Below are positions 46,401 to 58,412 of a stretch of DNA of 64,000 nt, in pieces. Every line of letters begins with the position of its first letter. Position 1 is the first letter of the stretch. Source of the DNA: Dermatemys mawii (Eukaryota > Chordata > Testudines > Dermatemydidae); the NCBI GenBank assembly GCA_007922305.1, contig ML677334.1, positions 14,518,318-14,582,317 of the forward strand, given 5' to 3'. The notes beneath the pieces are model-generated. The model was given only the letters and a program-made list of their open reading frames with translations. It was not told the DNA's origin and did no database searches. The position numbers and the translations under genes are program-made.

Positions 46401-49400
46401 ATAGTTTCACTGCATAAAACAGTGTTTGATTTATGTGATTGCTACCATTTCTGTCAAACATTCCATTTCCTTTTTCATCCTACACTTAAGGACACCAGGA
46501 TAATTAAAATTTCCTTTATTATTTCTTCATTAGTGACATTTAGACCAGTTCTTTTCTTTTTTAAAGAAAATTGTTAATGTTTTATTTATTCTATATTTTT
46601 ACTGTCTCCTTGCTTTTTGTAACATTCACATTATAGCTAAGACAGACACTAATAAAAACCTCGTATTATTTATCTCCATCATTGGCATAGTAACAGCTTT
46701 AATGAAAAAAGGATAAAAACTTGGACACTGGTAATTACTCCAGTCACAATTACCATACAAAGGAATATAATTCAATGCATCCTTTTACCGTGTCCTTCAT
46801 GTGTTCACAGCACAGTGAGAAATACACAGAGCTGTCGCTAAGCATAAGTCAAGCTGAACGAATGGGTTTTTAATTTTGACTGGAAAATACAGTCAACCCA
46901 CTGTTACTCATCTCATGTGGAAGGGCATTGCAAAGGCATACAGTTCCTGAAAGTCTTTGAACTAGTGAAGTCAAATTGGTTTGATGGAAGAGATTTGAAG
47001 ATGAAGCAATATTATCACTAAATAATGAAAAGAATAGGCCCCCACATACATACGGTTTGGTGAATATAGATTGATATGACTGAAAATAGGGTAGAATAAA
47101 TCCTAAAGGCCAGGTTAATGAAATAGCTTAAAGGCTAAAAAATTAAATTTTGAAATGTTTAGAAAAACCTGGATGGCAGAGGATTACAATAATTAATCTA
47201 TTGAAGCTGACCAACGACAGATGGAGCAAAATGCCAAAATCTAAATAATGGAGCTAGTAAGGCTATGACAAATGACAGAAAATCACTGATGTAGGAAGAA
47301 TGAAGAAAAAGATTTATTTATAATTACATACAAGGGCAGGGCCAAAATCTGCCTTCATCAACACTTGGAAGTGACACTTTCTGAGAAGAGCGAAGAGCTA
47401 CATTTTTCTCAAAGGGTTAAGATTTGAGAACCCTTTCTCTTGGGTCTTGGTGAACCACTAAGACATTTTTTTTTTTTAAAAAAAAATGTCCATATATGTT
47501 CCACAAATAATTTCTAAGTTGAGATAGGAGAGTTCCAATTGCAAACCCTTCTGAGTTGTATTTTTGTGGAGTCCACTTTATCAGCATGCAGAACTTTTAG
47601 TATGGACAACTGGTTGCAATATAATTTGGTCCACACATCTTGTTATTCAGTGTTTGATTTTGTACAATGGGTGAATTCCTGGCCAGATTGAAGACAATGG
47701 TAATTTTGCCATTGACTTTAATGAGACCAAGATTTTGCCAATAGCCTCTGTGGTACACATACGTGTGCTTGAATTTAATTCTCTCTTTAGCAATGGATAA
47801 ACCGCTGCGGGTTCAGTGATTTGCTTCAGATGAGCACCATAATGATTTGGATGTTTTTTTCCAAGCTGTTCTTATTGACTGGGAAATGTGTCAGAAATCA
47901 CAGGAGAAAACACTCTCTCAGGAGGTGACTAGTAATTACTCTTTCCATTCAAGCCAGAGGTACCATAAAGAATTTTGGCAGTTTCACTCACATTCTTTGT
48001 CAGAATCAGAATCAGGTTGTAGAAGGGAAAAATATATATATTAACAGGAAATTTTTATCTGTACTACACTGAACCTCAGGAAAGGTTCATCTTGGTCTCA
48101 CTTAGAGATTTGGTCAAAGATTTCTAATTTCTATCATCCGGGACCTCATGTACTTCCCAATATGAAATGTCTGTGCCTGAAAGTCATGTGAATGATCATC
48201 ACTGATGAAAGCACATACAAAACCTGTATGGAAAGTAGTTGGAAGAATTGTCTGTTGTGTTTATAAAGGATTAATGAATGCCACTATGGACTAACATATC
48301 TGTGATGTCTATTGAATTAAAGAATATGTTTCAATTCAATGCACCATAACTAGGGAGAGATAGTTTGTCCCTACATATGAAGAATAATTTTGACCCAAAT
48401 GTCTTCTTATATTCTTTAGTGCACATCCTAAAAGGAAATATGATCAAAACAGCTTCTATGAAGACAGTGCAAACTGCAAGTATATCTACAATATATTCAT
48501 ATAATAAATAGAGACGTTGTAGCAAATCTCTGGACACCAGGGATAACATGCTGCATATTACAGATGCCTGGAACTTCATATTGGCGTACTAGTGGTATTG
48601 TTTCAAAAGCTCATTGTCTTGTTCACTGCTAACAGTAGATGGCCAGTGACACACAGTGGGGACATTCTTATTATATTGATTAGAAGATAATATACTTACA
48701 CACCAGCCAGTTCACTATGATGTATCATGAAAAAAAGCAACATACTCATAGGCCTTCTTAACTGAAATATCAAAGATTTAACAACTGGCAATAAAGATAT
48801 CAGAAAAATGTAGCCTCTGGAAATCAGACTTGCTAAAACCTTGCAGGGAACTCATGCAAATATAACAATTAATATTGTCATAACAAATCCAACAAGAAAC
48901 ACATACTATTAAGTGAACTCTATCTCTCCTGCATCAAAGTGATTCAAAATATATAAACCAACCAAGAAACAAAAAGTTCTGTTTTACTAATCACAAACAA
49001 AGTTACTTGATAAAGAACACAAGGACCCTCCATTACCCTATAGAAAAAGTCATCTTGCAAAAGATAAAAAAATAATGAATATAAACAAGTATAGCCATAG
49101 GCAAAACTGGAGTAGTTAATAGGTAACCAGAGTGCAACTGCCAGCAAAGAAGACATTGTCATAATTTACACCTCTTGGTCTCTGCCAAAAATGACAAGAT
49201 AACATTTCCCATAAATAGAAATTCTTCTCAAAATTCATCAGATCAAGGGAGGTCAATTGTCTTTTTCTATATGTAGCTTTTGAGGTCACAGCCAAGTTTT
49301 ACATTCATTTACATTAGCGTACATTTTTGGAGAACAGTAATTCCATTGACTTCACAGGAAATACTCTAAATTTACACCTGTGAATCTGAAACCAGAACTT

Positions 49401-49483
49401 GACCCACAGATGAAAAAATCATCACATTTAAAAAACCTCTGAATTCTTGCCCTCTTCACTAATGCAATTTTATCCAAGGGGAA
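43452..49483. other. Six-kilobase interval without a supported gene
   Basis: AT-rich sequence with an A18 run at 43901-43918 and an AT hairpin GACA-T12-A9-TGTC at 47462-47490. Weak palindromic repeat remnants are possible near 43640-43780, 44930-45010, 47690-47750 and 49280-49400, all with 'CCATTGACTT'-like cores. The 124-codon minus frame at 45849-46223 is the longest here, but it has no motif and no codon structure that I can defend. An old LINE/SINE may underlie 46910-47220 but cannot be named. Confidence 0.45.
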
Positions 49484-49496
49484 AAATATTACAGAG

Positions 49497-49680
49497 GTGT
49501 ATGCATTGTTGTTGTAGCCATGTTAGACCCAGGATATTAGAAAGTGAGTGACTTAATATCTTGTATTAAACCAACTTCTGTTGGTGAGAGAGACAAGTTT
49601 CTGAGCTTAGAAAGAGCTCTTCAGGTCCAGCTCTCTGTAAGCTCAAAAGCTTGACTCTTTTACCGACAGAAGTTGTATAC
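49497..49680. mobile_element. Penelope-like retroposon with opposed halves and 13-bp TSD
   Basis: The exact duplication AAATATTACAGAG lies at 49484-49496 and 49681-49693. The left 130 bp are antisense to the family unit at 33170-33410: the tail (reverse complement of 'TTGTTGTAGCCATGTTAGAC') comes first, then the 'ACCAACTTCTGTTGGTGAGA' block and a hammerhead-like core ending near 49627. The right 50 bp restart in sense from 'AGCTCTCTGTAAGCTCAAAA' to 'CCGACAGAAGTTG'. The two copies meet head to head at the hammerhead-like segment. Confidence 0.72.
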
Positions 49681-49716
49681 AAATATTACAGAGTACTATA
49701 TAAAGCTAATACCTCC

Positions 49717-50486
49717 TGTTATAAGCATACAGCTAATGGTAGCCTATAATTCCCCCTTACCTGTAAGGGGCTAAGAAGCTCAAATAACTTGATTGACACT
49801 TGACCAAAAGAACCAATGGGGAAAGAAGATACTTTCAAAACTGGTGAGTGATGGAGAGAGGCTTTGTTTGTACTCTGTGTGTGGGCTTGTCTCTCTCCAG
49901 ACTGGGGAGAATCAATCAGGAATCCATCTTCTACAGAAATAGTAAGTAAAAGACAGGCAAGGCATGTTAGATTATGGTTTTTTTAGCTTGTGATTTTTTC
50001 CTTTGCTAGAGGAAGGTTTATGCCTGTTTTTGTAACTTTGAAACTAAGCCTAGAGGGGTTCCTCTGTGTTTTTTTGGAATCTTTCATTACCCTGTAAAGT
50101 TATCTTCCATCCTGATTTTACAGAGGTGATTCCTTTACCTTTTCTTTAAATAAACTTCTTTTAAGAACCTAATTGATTTCCAGTGTCCTAAAAAATCCAG
50201 GGTCTGTGCCCTCTTTGTAACCAATTGGTTAGGATATTATTTTCAAGCCTTCCCAGGAAAGGGGCTGTGAGGGCTTGGGGAAATATTTTGGGGAATAGTG
50301 CTCCAAGTGGCTCTCCCTGAATGTTTCTTTAAATCACTTGATGGTAGTAGCACACCATTCAAGGACAAGGAATTTGTGCCTTGGGGAAGTTTTTAACCTA
50401 AGCTGGTAGGAAAAAGCTTAGGGGGTTTTCCATATGGATTCCCACATCTGTACCCCAGAGTTCAGAGTGGGGAGGTAACACTGACA
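49717..50486 (+). mobile_element. Solo LTR, family D, copy 1
   Basis: It starts TGTTATAAGCATACAGC and ends GGTAACACTGACA. It is flanked by CCTCC at 49712-49716 and 50487-50491, an exact 5-bp TSD. AATAAA at 50149-50154 fixes the plus orientation. The 3' part 'CTGTACCCCAGAGTTCAGAG' is shared with the antisense relative at 58701-59482. No internal region is present. It lies only 24 bp downstream of the previous retroposon's right TSD. Confidence 0.85.
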
Positions 50487-50491
50487 CCTCC

Positions 50492-52009
50492 ATTCACTCA
50501 GTTTGATGCCCTAATTGCCTCTGAATTATGTCATCAGTGACTTGGAAAATTTGACCATTAGAAGCCAAAGACACCACCAAAGACTCTAAAAAGGGGAATT
50601 TGCTGCTATTAATCTTGGGACCAAAACTATATGAGGTGTTTGATGACATGCCAGGAAATCTAAGCAGGTCTTTAAAAAAGGTATTTCAGTAAGACCTAAT
50701 TGTATTTTTTTTTTTTTACCAAAATGGAATGTAACATTCAGACCTTTATACTTAAACAGTAACATACTTCTGAATTAAGAAATAACTGTGTTGTCTGAGG
50801 ACAATAGCCTAAACATGAAAAGTTCAACATATAGATGATGATCTTAAGCAATTCACATCCACCAAACAGTTGTTAAAAAGGCTAAGAGCAGAAATGCCCC
50901 TTATGAAATTCTCATAATATAAGATCGGATATGTGTCTTCTACCTGGCCAAGAAGTACTGAGTTTCTTGTTACAGATGCAAATGATACCATTGATCAGTC
51001 ATTACTAATGTCAGAAGAGACTTGCTATTGTGTGGTCAACTACATCCTCCCAAAGAAACATGTCAGCAGAAGGAATACCCTCTCTGGCATTTGTGGATAT
51101 GTATGTCAGAGCAAGAATCAAAGTGATACATTATGTCATTGTCACAAATCTTCTAATTCTAGAACTGCAGAGAAGATGCAGTCAAACAGAAAGCAGATTT
51201 TCAAAAATTTAACTGTGTTCTGGAAACTGACTTGAAGTCTGATCAAAATAAATCAGATTAAGAAATGGATGAAACTTTCACATACACAATCCATCTAATT
51301 GGAAGTGCTGCCAGCCCCCAAATCACTGTATGATTGGTAGACACAAGAAGAGAGTTTGTGCTTTTGGGAAACTAAATTTTGTAGATTAAAGCAATCTCAA
51401 ACTTCATGAAAGCATAAACTGGTGCTAAACAGAATACTATAAACAAAAGAAACTAAACTTCTGACCACCAAAAGTGATTTAGTGCATGGAAACAAGAAGT
51501 TGGTACCAGAAAACTGGGTTTATTCAAAACAAAAAGAGGGATAAAGGGTGTATTACCCCCAAAAAGATTATATGGATAGCTGCTTGACTATACTACGAAC
51601 AATATCCTTTGGCAAATTTGGCAAATGCAGCATTTACCAAAACTTAATGAGATTTGATAAAATTAATAGTCTGCTAGCTGAGTGTGAAATCACATTTCAT
51701 GGCTTAGATATACTAAAGGACTACATGATTTGTCAACCCTTCTCTCAGGCAATGATTCCTGTACCTGATAACCGTAGAAAAATTGCCTTTCCTATCCAAA
51801 ATCTGATGTAAAAGGCATTTTGGAGGGTAGAACAGCTGTGAAGAGATCTACTCCAACTGTAGTGGTCCACAAGGAACAAGAAAAAGCTGCACAATTGTAT
51901 GTGTGAATGTGAACTTCCATTAAACATGAACATCATACTACTCCAGCTTCGACCAGTTTGATGAATGCTTTCATAGAGTTGCATGCTTGCCAAACCTACA
52001 CTTTAACAA
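50492..52009. other. No supported gene
   Basis: AT-rich sequence. Overlapping frames at 50933-51235 (100 codons) and 51030-51212 have different readings of the same DNA and no recognised motif. An old processed or transposon-derived sequence cannot be excluded. A T12 tract lies near 50707. Confidence 0.45.
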
Positions 52010-53000
52010 CAGAGCTGGCCTTAACATGAGATGAATTGAGGTGGCTGCCTCAGGAGCCAGACTGTGGGGGGTGCTATTAGAACCCAGCGTGCAGAAAATT
52101 GTATCTGCTGCTGGTGCATAAGTATTAACCCTGCTCTAGATGCACAGAGATGGTGGAGTGCTGTGCTGGAGGAAAGAGGACACAAGAGACATAACAGGCG
52201 GGCAGGAGAAAAGGTGAGAAGAAATAATAGAAAGTAGCAGAAGCTGCTGGGAAACAGAGGAGGAGAAGCCTCTTACGTACCTCTCTAGCACCCCCAGGAG
52301 CTTGGATCGATTAACACTAGCTTCTCAGGGAGATTCCTGCTTACTGCTGCTTCCCTGAACCTACATGAGAACAGGCAGTCAACTGAAGTAGTAGGAGCCA
52401 GTTAGACCCTTAAGACACTGATATTTTCCCTCACTCTGGCCCTGCTATTAGCTTGCTTATTTGTCCCTTCAACTGAGAGTTGAGAGCCACTATAGTTAGC
52501 ACAGAACAGCAGTCATGAGTGAAAGAAGAAAACGCCCCTCTGGAGCAGTATTCAGAAAAAGAAAGCAAGCAAAGGAAGTTTTTCTATCTAAGCAAGGAAG
52601 AAGCTCTCCTGAAATACAAAGACATGAATGTTCATGGTGAGCCTTCTGGATGCGAGTGGTGAGGAGATGCCTGATCTTCCTGTTAGTCAGAGTGCAGGTG
52701 ACCTGGCAGCTACTGCAGCATCCATATCTCCATCTCAAATGGATGTAACCATGCACATTCCTGAAGAAAAGTGTAGCTCAGAGAAGAGTGTGGTGGAGGC
52801 GCAAGAAACAGCTGCTGCTGAGTTTAGTTCCATATGTCTAGCTAATACAGGACTGTGGACTCACTTGAGCTGTAGCCCGAGGGACTTCCTTGTATTGCAT
52901 GGGCCACAGCAAGTGAAAAACTTCATGTTCCCCAAAGACAATGAAAATAGAAGTTTCCATCCAAACTCTGGATCTAGACTACAGTGCAGGGAGGATAAAG
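52010..53000 (+). mobile_element. 5' part of an autonomous hAT transposon
   Basis: The left terminus CAGAGCTGGCCTTAAC at 52010 resembles the CAGRGCCGGCCTTAG ends of a vertebrate hAT group. About 500 bp later begins a coding remnant of the matching transposase (52515-53000). The right terminus and the catalytic half are missing, so the copy is 3'-truncated, and I see no second TIR before 53600. An element of this type would normally be 3-4 kb. Confidence 0.65.
52515..53000 (+). pseudogene. hAT transposase N-terminal relic (ZMYM/TTF-type zinc-finger family)
   Basis: The frame from ATG 52515 reads MSERRKRPSGAVFRKRKQAK, the basic start typical of these transposases, and meets a stop at 52638-52640. 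After a frameshift the reading resumes and includes 'FSSICLANTGLWTHL', then 'RDFLVLHGPQQVKNFMFPKD' and 'NENRSFHPN', the segment just before the TTF-type zinc finger. The similarity then ends abruptly near 53000. Missing are the zinc finger, the RNase H-like catalytic core with its acidic triad and the dimerisation domain. The 155-codon open stretch at 52628-53095 is the best-preserved piece of the window but is not functional. Confidence 0.75.
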
Positions 53001-53602
53001 TGCACATTATTCGAGCTGTGCCACCCTTTCACATCACCCTGTCTTTTGTTCTGTACATTTTTGCTGATCCTAAGGATCTGGCCCTATATGTTTAGCATAG
53101 AGGATTATGGGAGAGTGATCTACTTTTTTTCCCCATGGCAAATAACTAACCTTAGTAACTACTGATGAATGCTTAATTCACTCACTCTGTAATTCAGTAG
53201 TAATATCAACAGTAAACAGTGTTGTAAATCCTCACATCTGACTAAGCTCTGCTTGACTTAGACACTACCCGAGAGGAGGAAGGGTACAAGTGACTTGCAT
53301 ACCCATGGACAACCAGCACCCAACTTGGTCTCCAGTGCAACTTAGAAAAAAAACATGGCTGCTTTCATTTGCAGAGGCATTCCAACAGATGGTATTTCCA
53401 TTCCATTCCAGCTCTGCCTAGAAACACTTCCCATGACCACATTTACAACATCAATGTCTGCAAGGGGCAGTGGCATTGGGTGACTATGCCAACTTCGGTG
53501 GTTCAAAATTGGAAGTCTGACAATCTGGCTCAAATTATTTACAACTTTTTGCATTTCCAAGAAAGACCAATCAGATTCTGGGCTCCTGTTTGAGGACAGG
53601 AG

Positions 53603-53702
53603 TAGAGCTGGTCAGAATTGTTTCATCAGAATGATTTTCTGATTTTATTTTCAAAACAACATTTTTTCATAGGAAGATATTCCTTTTTTCAAGCAAGTTC
53701 TA
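53603..53702. mobile_element. 100-bp hAT MITE with 8-bp TSD
   Basis: The left end TAGAGCTGGTCAGAATTG and the right end (reverse complement TAGAACTTGCTTGAAAA) form a decayed inverted repeat. The flanks are GACAGGAG (53595-53602) and GTCAGGAG (53703-53710), an 8-bp TSD with one change. It is a short relative of the element at 22396. Confidence 0.7.
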
Positions 53703-53710
53703 GTCAGGAG

Positions 53711-54561
53711 TTTAATTTGTTTGTGGAATACTTCAGCGTCATACACAGCTACACAAAATAGTTGAGAGATTGACAGCTTTCATAAATAGATTTTAAAAAG
53801 CAGCACAATGCCCAAGCACTAAAATGAGTGCTACTGTTCTTATGATGTTATTGATTTACACCACATGCACTGACAAATGGCATCGAAAACAGCATTGCTT
53901 CAAGTTTCTTGGTCTGTGCCACCACAGGATGAAGAAATGATAATACAAGCAAAAGACCAAGATACTGATACTTTAAGTAAAGATATACCACCTGATCTTG
54001 GGGAAGGTGACCAACTACTTACAAAGCAGTCAATGACTAATAATCTACCCTGTTTGACCAACCCGAATTTGCTTCAAGAACAGGAAAAGAAATCATCTCA
54101 CTGCTGAGACTGATGATTGAAAAATGACCCAGAACACATTATTCTTTAAGATATACCTACCCATTCAGTCACAAGATCTTTGCTTACCCATGCTTGCAGT
54201 CTCATTTTGGCCATGTAGCCATTGTTCCCAAGAGCCTACCAGAAGAACCTGGAAATATAAGGGGCAATATTCAAAACCTCAAAGGGCATATCCTGATAGT
54301 GAGTGGGAGTTGGATGCTTGAGCATCCTTTATGCCTTTGGAAATCTCACCATTAAATAGTATCACACAATTTTAGAAGGATGCTGAAATGTGTTCTTACA
54401 TGTTTATAACAATTCTTTTAAGTATCTCATAGATTGCTTTTGAATAGAGGATACTGCAGCACAGCATGTTTGGTAGGAACATTAACTTTTTGGAATACAC
54501 TACAGGCTTAATATTTGAGGAAAGAAGGTAAGATGTAGATTTAATGGATAGCATTATAGGC
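53711..54561. other. No recognised gene or repeat
   Basis: AT-rich. A 76-codon frame at 53877-54107 has no family resemblance. Confidence 0.45.
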
Positions 54562-54600
54562 CAGATCCTCCACTGATTTAAAATTGGTGCAGCCCGTGGG

Positions 54601-55696
54601 CTGTCCTGCCCAGTCCCTGAGCTTCCAGCTGGGGAGGCTACTCCTAACCCCTCTTTTGCTGTCCTCTGCAGCCTCAACATGCTGTGTCACCAGCACTGTG
54701 GCCCACTGCTCCTGGGCAGCGCTGCAGCGGTGTGTCTGCTCCAAAGGGCCTGAGCTCCTGCCACTCTGAGCGGCATAGTAAGGGGACAGGGCTGCAAGCT
54801 CTTGCGGGGCAGTGTGTCGTCTTCATGACGCCTCAGGCATCTCATTAGAGGTTTATTGCCCCTGTAAGAGATCAATGTGTAAGAGTTTGGTACTTTAATT
54901 GGAGTTATCAAACAATTCAGTTTAAACACAACACTAGATTAGTTTTAACAAATAAAATAAGTGTATTGATCTGGAAAGAGAGACATTTTACATGAGTATG
55001 AGTAAGGCATTAAAGTCAGAAATGGTAACAAGAAAAATAAAGGTAAAATTCCTTCTAGTAACTAACATTAAATAAACTAGACTTAGTTCAAGATAAAATT
55101 CTTACCACATATTCCCAGCAACATAGCTGACCAAATTCTCAAGTCCTCAAACTCCAAAGGGCTGGTTCCTTTGTCTTCTAAGGGAGGGTGGGTGAGAGAG
55201 AGAGAGAGAGACAGAAAAAACCTATACCTGGGGTGTTTTTGTCCCTCACTTTTATAATCGAGTCAACCTTTGAAATGCATTTTCCTGAAGTTACCTCTAA
55301 ATAAAATGCCTTGCAGCTCGGAGAATGGAGTCTCCTGGTTAAATAGGTTCCTTGTTTTTGTTTGCTGAAATGCAAATCGATCTGTTACTGCTCCCCTTTC
55401 TTGCCAAAGAATGACCACTTGACAGGTGATTACCAGTTTAGTTTGATAACACTTGGCTAGAGGTGTCCGCTTGTCCTTTATCTTTGAGAAACAGGTTTAC
55501 CTGTTCCCCATATTTTTCTGGTAAACACATTTCATTATAATTTCAGTTTATGTTCATAATTTTACATATAATGCTGCAACATACATTTTACCATATTGCT
55601 GTCTAGTGGGCTATTAGATTTAAATGATACCTCACAAGGCATATTTTGTACAAATATTATTACAATAGTATGTAGAGTGTGAATACAGGGGTCACA
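54601..55696 (-). mobile_element. Probable LTR, family F, antisense, left end uncertain
   Basis: The minus strand starts TGTGACCCCTGTATTCACAC at 55696, a terminus I recognise from a turtle LTR family. It continues 'AATATGCCTTGTGAGGTATC' and, near its 3' part, 'GATAACTCCAATTAAAGTAC' and an AATAAA signal (54857-54852). A (GA)n tract lies at 55196-55211. I could not find the other end or a matching TSD, so the left limit is arbitrary. It is bordered on the left by a palindromic-repeat half ('GGCCAGATCCTCCACTG' at 54561). No retroviral or gypsy coding region is next to it. Confidence 0.6.
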
Positions 55697-55726
55697 CAGA
55701 GGCTCTTTGTATCTCCTCCTGCTCTT

Positions 55727-55856
55727 TTTTAAAACTGTAATCTTTTAAAGGTAAGGTCTCTTGCTGGGTGTTTATAAATGCCCCGCACTATGGGGGCTAC
55801 ACTCTCAGGTGGGGCCTCTAGATTCTACTGACATAAAAATAATAATGATCTCTGTG
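55727..55856 (+). repeat. Ancient SINE/LINE tail, sense
   Basis: It reads 'TTAAAACTGTAATCTTTTAA', 'AAGGTAAGGTCTCTTGCTGG', 'GCCCCGCACTATGGGGGC' and 'CATAAAAATAATAATGATC', the sense order of the unit seen antisense at 14389 and 15139. Confidence 0.5.
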
Positions 55857-56531
55857 GTATATTTATATAATAAATAGCTAAAAAAATTCAATGTATGCTT
55901 ATTGAAATAGACTCATGTGTACGTAGACACCCCAAGATAAGCTTAAAACACTTTGTCTTTACTTCATAATAGTAAGCAACAAGGCAAATTGAAGAGTGCC
56001 ATTTCAGTGTCATACCCTGCCTTGGCATTTTATCATATGTAATGTACATAGTCCACTGCTTGGACCTCTGAAATATCTAGACACAGACAAGAAGAGCTAC
56101 TGTATTAAGTCTGAATTGCTTTGTTTTCATGAGCTGAACTCCAGAATCCTGTTATTTTAATGCAGGATCTTCTTGTACGTGTTTGATACGAGGAGCATGT
56201 TTCACAGTGAAATATCTTATAGCGTAGGAGATATTTTCAGGGGCATCACAGTAATGGCCATCTCTTTAGACAAATCCATTTTCAGGATAGTCATTATGAT
56301 TTGATTTCCACCATAGCATTTTTAATCACAGTGTTGATAAAACTAAAAGCCATGGAAAGTAGCAAGTTACTGCATTACTATTAAATCGTTGGACAGTTAA
56401 ATAATAATAAAAACAAACAATGACAGTAATGGTGGTATTCCATTATAAATACTAAGGGCCAAATTTAGTTGAGGATGCAAACTCAGAAGAAAATTCCATA
56501 ATAGTCTATATTACAGGAACAACATCACTTA

Positions 56532-56779
56532 CTGTGTCTATACTGTGCACCTTACAACGGTGCAGCTTTGCCATTGTGGCCGTGCCGATGTAAGGTATGC
56601 AGTATAGCAGCTCTTTGTCCTGAGGAGAGAGCTCTCCTGATGACAAAATAAAACTGCCCTCCAAGCACTGTCTACACTGATGCTGTTCATTTCTAAAACT
56701 TTTGCCATTCAGAGGCGTGTGGTTTTTCACCCCTGAGTGACAAAAGTTTTAACGATGAAAGTGCCATATAGACATAGCC
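56532..56779 (-). mobile_element. PIF/Harbinger-like MITE, 248 bp
   Basis: The ends are CTGTGTCTATACTGTGCAC on the left and GGCTATGTCTATATGGCAC on the right (reverse complement). Inside are 'GAGAGAGCTCTCCTG' and 'GTTTTTCACCCCTGAGTGAC'. The flanks TTA (56529-56531) and TTA (56780-56782) give a 3-bp TSD of the canonical TWA type for PIF/Harbinger. The left end has lost about two bases. Confidence 0.7.
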
Positions 56780-57065
56780 TTAGAATGCTGCCCTTGCTTC
56801 TGGAAGAACCATGTTAGCTGATCTGGATGTGACCAGTTTGCATTTTCCTTGACAGGCAAAATACGATCATGTTTCAACCAGAAATTGGTCGAGGAAGAAG
56901 GTCTGAAAAGAGTATGAAAAGAGTTTAGGTAAGAGTCTGTATCGGAACCAGTCATGACTACCATTCAAGTTCAAGTTTATCATGTGGCTGGTTTCAGGTG
57001 CCTTACTTGGCTCCAGGTGCTCCAACTAATTTCTAGCAAACCTCTGGCCATGCTGTATCACACTA

Positions 57066-57105
<40 letters not shown>
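57066..57105 (+). repeat. (TATC)10 microsatellite
   Basis: Ten uninterrupted TATC units, 40 bp. The perfect array suggests it is polymorphic. A short open frame translating it as YLSIYLSI is meaningless. Confidence 0.98.
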
Positions 57106-57615
57106 AGATATCATGGCAGAATCTGGGTCCACATAACTGGAACATGTCATTTTAAAAATAAATCTTTACATTTACAATTTCTTAAAAGTAATCAGTAACG
57201 ATTTAAAGCTTTTTGGCTTTGGGGTTGTAAAACAGATTCATCTGAAAAATGTTCCTTTCAGAAGATACGATTTGCATTGTACAGACATTGAATTTGAAGG
57301 TGTAAAATGGCTAATATAGGTTATTGCTCTAAATATGGGTGTTGCTGATGGAAAAGCTCACGTTGATTTTTAATCATTAGTGCTATAGTGTGTCACAAAT
57401 GACACTGAGAAGAAAATGGTGTAAACATCGTTGATGGACTTTCTTATGCTCTGTAAGCATAGTAAAGCCATGTTAATTCCGAACAGTGAAGATAAATATA
57501 TATAATAATCCATTATTTGTTAATGATTTGTTGTGTTTACCATAGTTAGAATAGTATTTTTAAGTAGGATTTTAGAATAAACCGTATGCGTCATATAACA
57601 CGTACAATCTAAGAG

Positions 57616-57683
57616 TCTGATCCAAAGCCCATTACAGTCAATGGAAAGACTCCAATTGGATTTAATGGGTTTTGGATCGGTCA
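57616..57683. repeat. Short palindromic repeat, 68 bp
   Basis: GATCCAAAGCCCATTACAG on the left faces GGATTTAATGGGTTTTGGATC on the right (imperfect, listed in part) around the centre GGAAAGACTCC. The family has relatives at 5500-5580 and 54561. It lacks coding capacity and has no obvious TSD. Confidence 0.6.
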
Positions 57684-58412
57684 GAAATTAATATACCCCC
57701 TACCTAAATTGATATGAAACTGTATTAGATAAAGATTAATGCATTATAGTAAATGTTTTATTTAAACAATGTAATATGACAAGGTTTGACTTATGGTATA
57801 ATAAACACACTGTGCATTGTTAGGGATGAGGCCATAGGCTGAATGCCACTAAAAGCATAAGGTGTGAATTATTACACTATAACTCATGTCTTGATGCATA
57901 TCTGTTTGGAATTTTACATGTGACCCTATACTAATATTGTTAAATAACAAAGAGGTCAGAAATATTTCTCTGGCGTATTGTTATTAGCCTTATATGTTTT
58001 ATTTTATATCCTTGTTGTGGTGTTAGGGCTAAGCTTGAGAAGTCAATCTCAGCAAGACACTGACGTTGATATTGTTATGCAGAGCCAGTTGGAACTGGAC
58101 AGAGAATAAAGCAGAGCTGCTTGCAAGCACCTTAACCACTCATTATTCACAGAACACACCAATTTTTATTAGAGGTGTTTGTTTGGTTTTTATGAGGAAT
58201 CCCTACTAAGTTGCTTACAAGATTCATTGTGGACGAAGCCAGTGGTGTCATACTGGAGTGTTTTCAAGATAGGTGTATGACCTTCTGCAGGACTGGGTCA
58301 GTATTCTTCTGCTGCCATCAGGGATCTCTAGAGTAGCCTTTATTTTTCTAGTTGCAATGGGACTGTAGGGAGCATCCTGGAGCATGACAGAAGTGCTCTT
58401 GGAACAAATTAA

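Noticed and set aside
50933..51235. Possible exon or processed pseudogene of 100 codons
   Set aside because: It is cysteine- and serine-rich in one frame but equally open in another, with no recognised domain, poly(A) tail or TSD.
57066..57105. TATC array as a CRISPR-like or regulatory array
   Set aside because: It is a plain tetranucleotide microsatellite without spacers. No CRISPR array, operon, Shine-Dalgarno site or other prokaryotic feature exists in the window.
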